From a virus: a stretch of DNA of 64,000 nt. How positions within the stretch are numbered: the first letter of the stretch is position 1; every line of letters starts with the position of its first letter. Below are positions 63,990 through 64,000 of this stretch, piece by piece. The position numbers were made by a program, and so were the translations under genes. Where the stretch lies: positions 1 through 64,000 of the IMG/VR virus record IMGVR_UViG_3300034063_000636. One strand, given 5' to 3'. The notes beneath the pieces were generated by a model. That model ran no database searches and was not told the DNA's origin. It saw nothing but the letters and a program-made list of their open reading frames with translations.

Positions 63990-64000
63990 ATGCCATCATT
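63990..64000 (+). CDS. Start of the next gene (partial)
   Basis: ATG CCA TCA with TTGGAG about 8 bases upstream, behind a consensus promoter. Only the first three codons are inside the window. Confidence 0.5.

Overview
The window is a contiguous piece of a large lytic T4-like myovirus genome. The evidence is a set of T4-family proteins: gp61-type primase, gp59 helicase loader, gp32 ssDNA-binding protein, gp33 late coactivator, PhoH, and a nearly complete baseplate set (gp4, gp26, a gp51-position protein, gp54- and gp48-like, gp53, gp27-like, gp5-like, gp25, gp6, gp7, gp8). The base composition is AT-rich, genes are tightly packed with ATGA or TAATG overlaps, and almost everything lies on the + strand. 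The host is Gram-negative: the phage carries a full TonB-dependent outer-membrane receptor, lipoproteins and a UDP-2,3-diacylglucosamine hydrolase-like enzyme. A permuted two-piece tmRNA and the Caulobacter/Xanthomonas-style receptor plug lean toward a proteobacterium, perhaps an alphaproteobacterium. That last step is inference.

Layout. 1-1066: small membrane, lipoprotein and coiled-coil proteins, possibly lysis-related. 1108-5225: primase, ThyX, class II ribonucleotide reductase, lipoprotein. 5300-8953: conserved T4-like proteins, RuvC-like resolvase, UDP-xylose synthase. 8991-12297: LpxH-like hydrolase and TonB-dependent receptor, closed by a terminator. 12409-17643: small accessory genes behind a repeated promoter module. 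17899-22809: 16 tRNA genes with embedded genes (UDP-glucose dehydrogenase, HNH nuclease, Smr-like protein) and unexplained structured segments. 22823-24552: two glycosyltransferases. 24816-29965: basic DNA-binding-like proteins, HAD phosphatase, PhoH, PD-(D/E)XK nuclease. 30000-32560: envelope protein, peroxiredoxin/EF-hand/AhpD cassette, two-piece tmRNA. 32561-36025: SleB-type hydrolase, GMP reductase, gp33, gp59, gp32. 36077-40130 on the - strand and 40153-64000 on the + strand: tail, baseplate and fibre genes, ending in a 19-residue-repeat protein.

How it fits together. ThyX, class II RNR and GMP reductase feed nucleotides to a T4-type replisome. gp33 and TATAAATA-like boxes imply T4-style late transcription. 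A separate promoter family (TTGNNT, 17 bp, TA/GACAAT, with an extra TTGATT box exactly 24 bp upstream of the -35) drives accessory genes and the tRNA array, often with the -10 only 6-7 bp from the ATG, which predicts leaderless mRNAs. Ugd and Uxs complete UDP-glucose to UDP-glucuronate to UDP-xylose and can supply the glycosyltransferases. With the receptor, LpxH-like enzyme and lipoproteins, this suggests remodelling of the host surface.

Most unusual points: (1) a phage-encoded TonB-dependent receptor; (2) eleven copies of a TonB-box-like motif in three tail/baseplate proteins; (3) an AhpC/EF-hand/AhpD cassette; (4) a U UUU UUC slippery site that would fuse gp26 to the next gene; (5) the constant-geometry promoter module; (6) non-canonical tRNAs and structured segments in the tRNA array.
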